Shown: positions 7,474-8,783 of the stretch, one piece after another | Position numbering within the stretch: the first letter of the stretch is position 1 | How the letters are laid out: each line of letters opens with the position of its first letter | NCBI GenBank assembly: GCA_030018605.1 | Contig: JASEHP010000056.1 | Span: 1-8,783, forward strand | Direction: 5' to 3' | DNA from: Thermodesulfovibrionales bacterium | Lineage (GTDB): Bacteria > Nitrospirota > Thermodesulfovibrionia > Thermodesulfovibrionales > UBA1546 | Length of the DNA stretch: 8,783 nt | Notes under the pieces: generated by a model | Told to the model about the DNA's origin: nothing | Seen by the model: only the letters and a program-made list of their open reading frames with translations | Database searches by the model: none | Made by a program: the position numbers and the translations under genes

Positions 7474-8685
7474 CTACTTCCCCTCAACCCTATAAAACTT
7501 TCTCTTCCCTGCCTTGAAAAGATAATCTCCTTTTTTGAGTTTTGCATCGGGGTTATCGCATTTCTTGTCATCAATTAAAACCCCGCCCTGTTTGATAAGC
7601 CTTACAGCCTCGCTTGTGCTTGAGACAATGCCAGAGAGCTTCATAATCTTCGGCACCCACATCTCATCCTCTTCCCACTTAAGCTCGAAAACAGGAATTT
7701 CATCAGGCATTCCCTTATCCTTGAAAATATGCCCAAATTCTTCTTTGGCTTTTAATGCCGCATCTTTTCCGTGGTATCTTCCAATAATTTCAAGCGCCAG
7801 ATTTTCCTTTGCTGTCTTTGGATGGACCGTGCCCTTTTCAATTCCCTTTTTGATCTCATTCAATTCTTCGAGCGATATATGGCTCAGAAGCTCATAGTAC
7901 CTGAGCATGAGAGTATCGCTTATTGACATCACCTTCCCAAACATATCTTTCGGAGACTCAGTAATTCCGATGTAATTCCCAAGGCTCTTTGACATCTTGT
8001 TAACTCCGTCAAGCCCCTCAAGCAGGGGCATAAGCACAACCGCTTGCTCTTCAACTCCGAATTTCCTCTGCAATGTCCTGCCCATAAGGATATTGAATTT
8101 CTGGTCTGTGCCTCCAAGTTCAACATCCGCCTTGAGATGAACAGAGTCGTATGCCTGAAACAACGGATAATAAAATTCAAGTATTGATATATCCTGCTGG
8201 TTTTCAAAGCGCTTTTTGAAATCTTCTCTCTCTAACATCCGCGCAACTGTCTGCATCGCACCGAGCCTCACAATATCCATAGCGCCCATCTTCGCAAGCC
8301 ATTCGCTGTTGAACATCACCTTTGTTTTTTTAGGATCCAATATCTTAAATATCTGCTCTCTGTATGTCCCGGCGTTTTTTAATACCTCTTCCTTTGTAAG
8401 GGGCTTTCTGACCTCAGACCTGCCGGTAGGGTCGCCTATCATGCCTGTGAAATCACCGATTAAAAATAATATCTCATGCCCGAGTTCCTGAAACTGCCTC
8501 ATCTTTTCAAGCAAAACTGTATGGCCGAGATGGATGTCCGGAGCCGTGGGATCAAACCCTGCCTTTATTCTGAGAGGCTTTTTTTCTTTATCGGACTTCT
8601 CAAGTTTGGCGAGCAGCTCCTTCTCGCTGATAACCTCAACAGATCCTCGTTTGATAATCTCAAGTTGCTTCTCCGGCGTAATCAT
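7474..8685 (-). CDS. tyrS: Tyrosyl-tRNA synthetase
   Basis: Class I aminoacyl-tRNA synthetase that activates tyrosine with ATP and charges tRNA-Tyr. At 403 residues it is a complete bacterial TyrRS. The HIGH motif is HLGH (52-55), in AGFDPTAPDIHLGHTVLL; GDFTGMIGDPTGRS and VELGGTDQKFNIL line the tyrosine/ATP site; KMSKS is at 230-234. The last 60 or so residues (MKLSGIVSSTSEAVRLIKQG, GVLIDDKK) form an S4 RNA-binding domain. The N-terminus MITPEKQLEIIKRG resembles the second bacterial TyrRS type (TyrZ-like) rather than the E. coli housekeeping form; that subtype call is from memory. The ATG has only a distant AAGGGG (14 bases), and an in-frame TAA upstream rules out a longer start. It heads the nucleotidyltransferase operon. 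No T-box leader is visible in the short upstream region. Confidence 0.96.
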   Translation of the reverse strand: MITPEKQLEIIKRGSVEVISEKELLAKLEKSDKEKKPLRIKAGFDPTAPDIHLGHTVLLEKMRQFQELGHEILFLIGDFTGMIGDPTGRSEVRKPLTKEEVLKNAGTYREQIFKILDPKKTKVMFNSEWLAKMGAMDIVRLGAMQTVARMLEREDFKKRFENQQDISILEFYYPLFQAYDSVHLKADVELGGTDQKFNILMGRTLQRKFGVEEQAVVLMPLLEGLDGVNKMSKSLGNYIGITESPKDMFGKVMSISDTLMLRYYELLSHISLEELNEIKKGIEKGTVHPKTAKENLALEIIGRYHGKDAALKAKEEFGHIFKDKGMPDEIPVFELKWEEDEMWVPKIMKLSGIVSSTSEAVRLIKQGGVLIDDKKCDNPDAKLKKGDYLFKAGKRKFYRVEGK

Positions 8686-8718
8686 GGGAATTATGATAAC
8701 CCCTTAAGGCGATTGTAG

Positions 8719-8783
8719 TCAATTCGTATTCCGTGTTAAATCATTTAACATGGTAACCGAAGCTTCTTCTGTTGAATCATGAA
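8719..8783 (-). CDS. Possible C-terminal end of an unidentified gene, cut by the window edge
   Basis: On the minus strand one frame runs open from the window edge and ends at TGA 8721-8719, with the tail STEEASVTMLNDLTRNTN. It would lie 33 bp upstream of tyrS in the same direction. The other two minus-strand frames close earlier. Twenty codons are too few to prove coding or identify the protein. Confidence 0.3.
   Translation of the reverse strand, partial: HDSTEEASVTMLNDLTRNTN
8734..8750. repeat. 17-bp perfect palindrome upstream of tyrS
   Basis: TGTTAAAT-C-ATTTAACA has eight-base arms around one central base. It lies about 50-65 bp upstream of the tyrS ATG. Its form suits an operator bound by a dimeric regulator; it is AT-rich with no T tract, so it is not a typical terminator. 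It may lie within the end of an upstream gene. Confidence 0.5.

Noticed and set aside
7535..7897. Long plus-strand open frame opposite tyrS
   Set aside because: Serine- and leucine-rich antisense shadow of a clearly coding gene, with no ribosome site or family resemblance.

Overview
This 8.8 kb window reads as a chromosomal segment of a free-living, probably anaerobic bacterium of moderate GC. Menaquinone is made by the futalosine route (mqnC, mqnE) and pyruvate is oxidised by a two-gene PDH E1. The gene set, protein style and gene-embedded short tandem repeats fit Nitrospirota or a deltaproteobacterial-type lineage, but that assignment is inference only. No tRNA, rRNA, CRISPR array or transposase gene was found.

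Layout, left to right. (1) ald, alanine dehydrogenase, on the minus strand, is divergent from pdhA-pdhB (E1 alpha and beta, plus strand) across a short AT-rich spacer with mirrored TATAAT/SD/ATG arrangements. (2) mqnE and mqnC lie on the minus strand, convergent with pdhB, and supply two radical-SAM steps of futalosine menaquinone synthesis. They are separated by a 245-bp stretch without a convincing gene that contains nested inverted repeats and abuts an apparently shortened MqnC N-terminus. (3) hemC (plus strand, TTG start) is divergent from mqnE, and their -10 candidates overlap. (4) A minus-strand operon follows: tyrS, a small nucleotidyltransferase-fold protein, and a 59-residue basic helical protein whose start overlaps the preceding gene. 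At the right edge there may be the last codons of another minus-strand gene, containing a 17-bp perfect palindrome.

The enzymes make metabolic sense together: Ald links alanine and pyruvate, PDH E1 feeds pyruvate to acetyl-CoA (E2 and E3 are not here), MqnE/MqnC make the respiratory quinone, and HemC makes the linear tetrapyrrole for haem or sirohaem.

The most unusual feature is that mqnC, mqnE and hemC each carry a different short tandem repeat array inside the coding region. The units are 7, 8 (or 16) and 7 bp, so none is a multiple of three, yet each gene stays in frame. In all three the coding strand of the array has no stop in any frame, while the opposite strand has TGA. Gain or loss of one unit would shift the frame of a quinone or haem gene.
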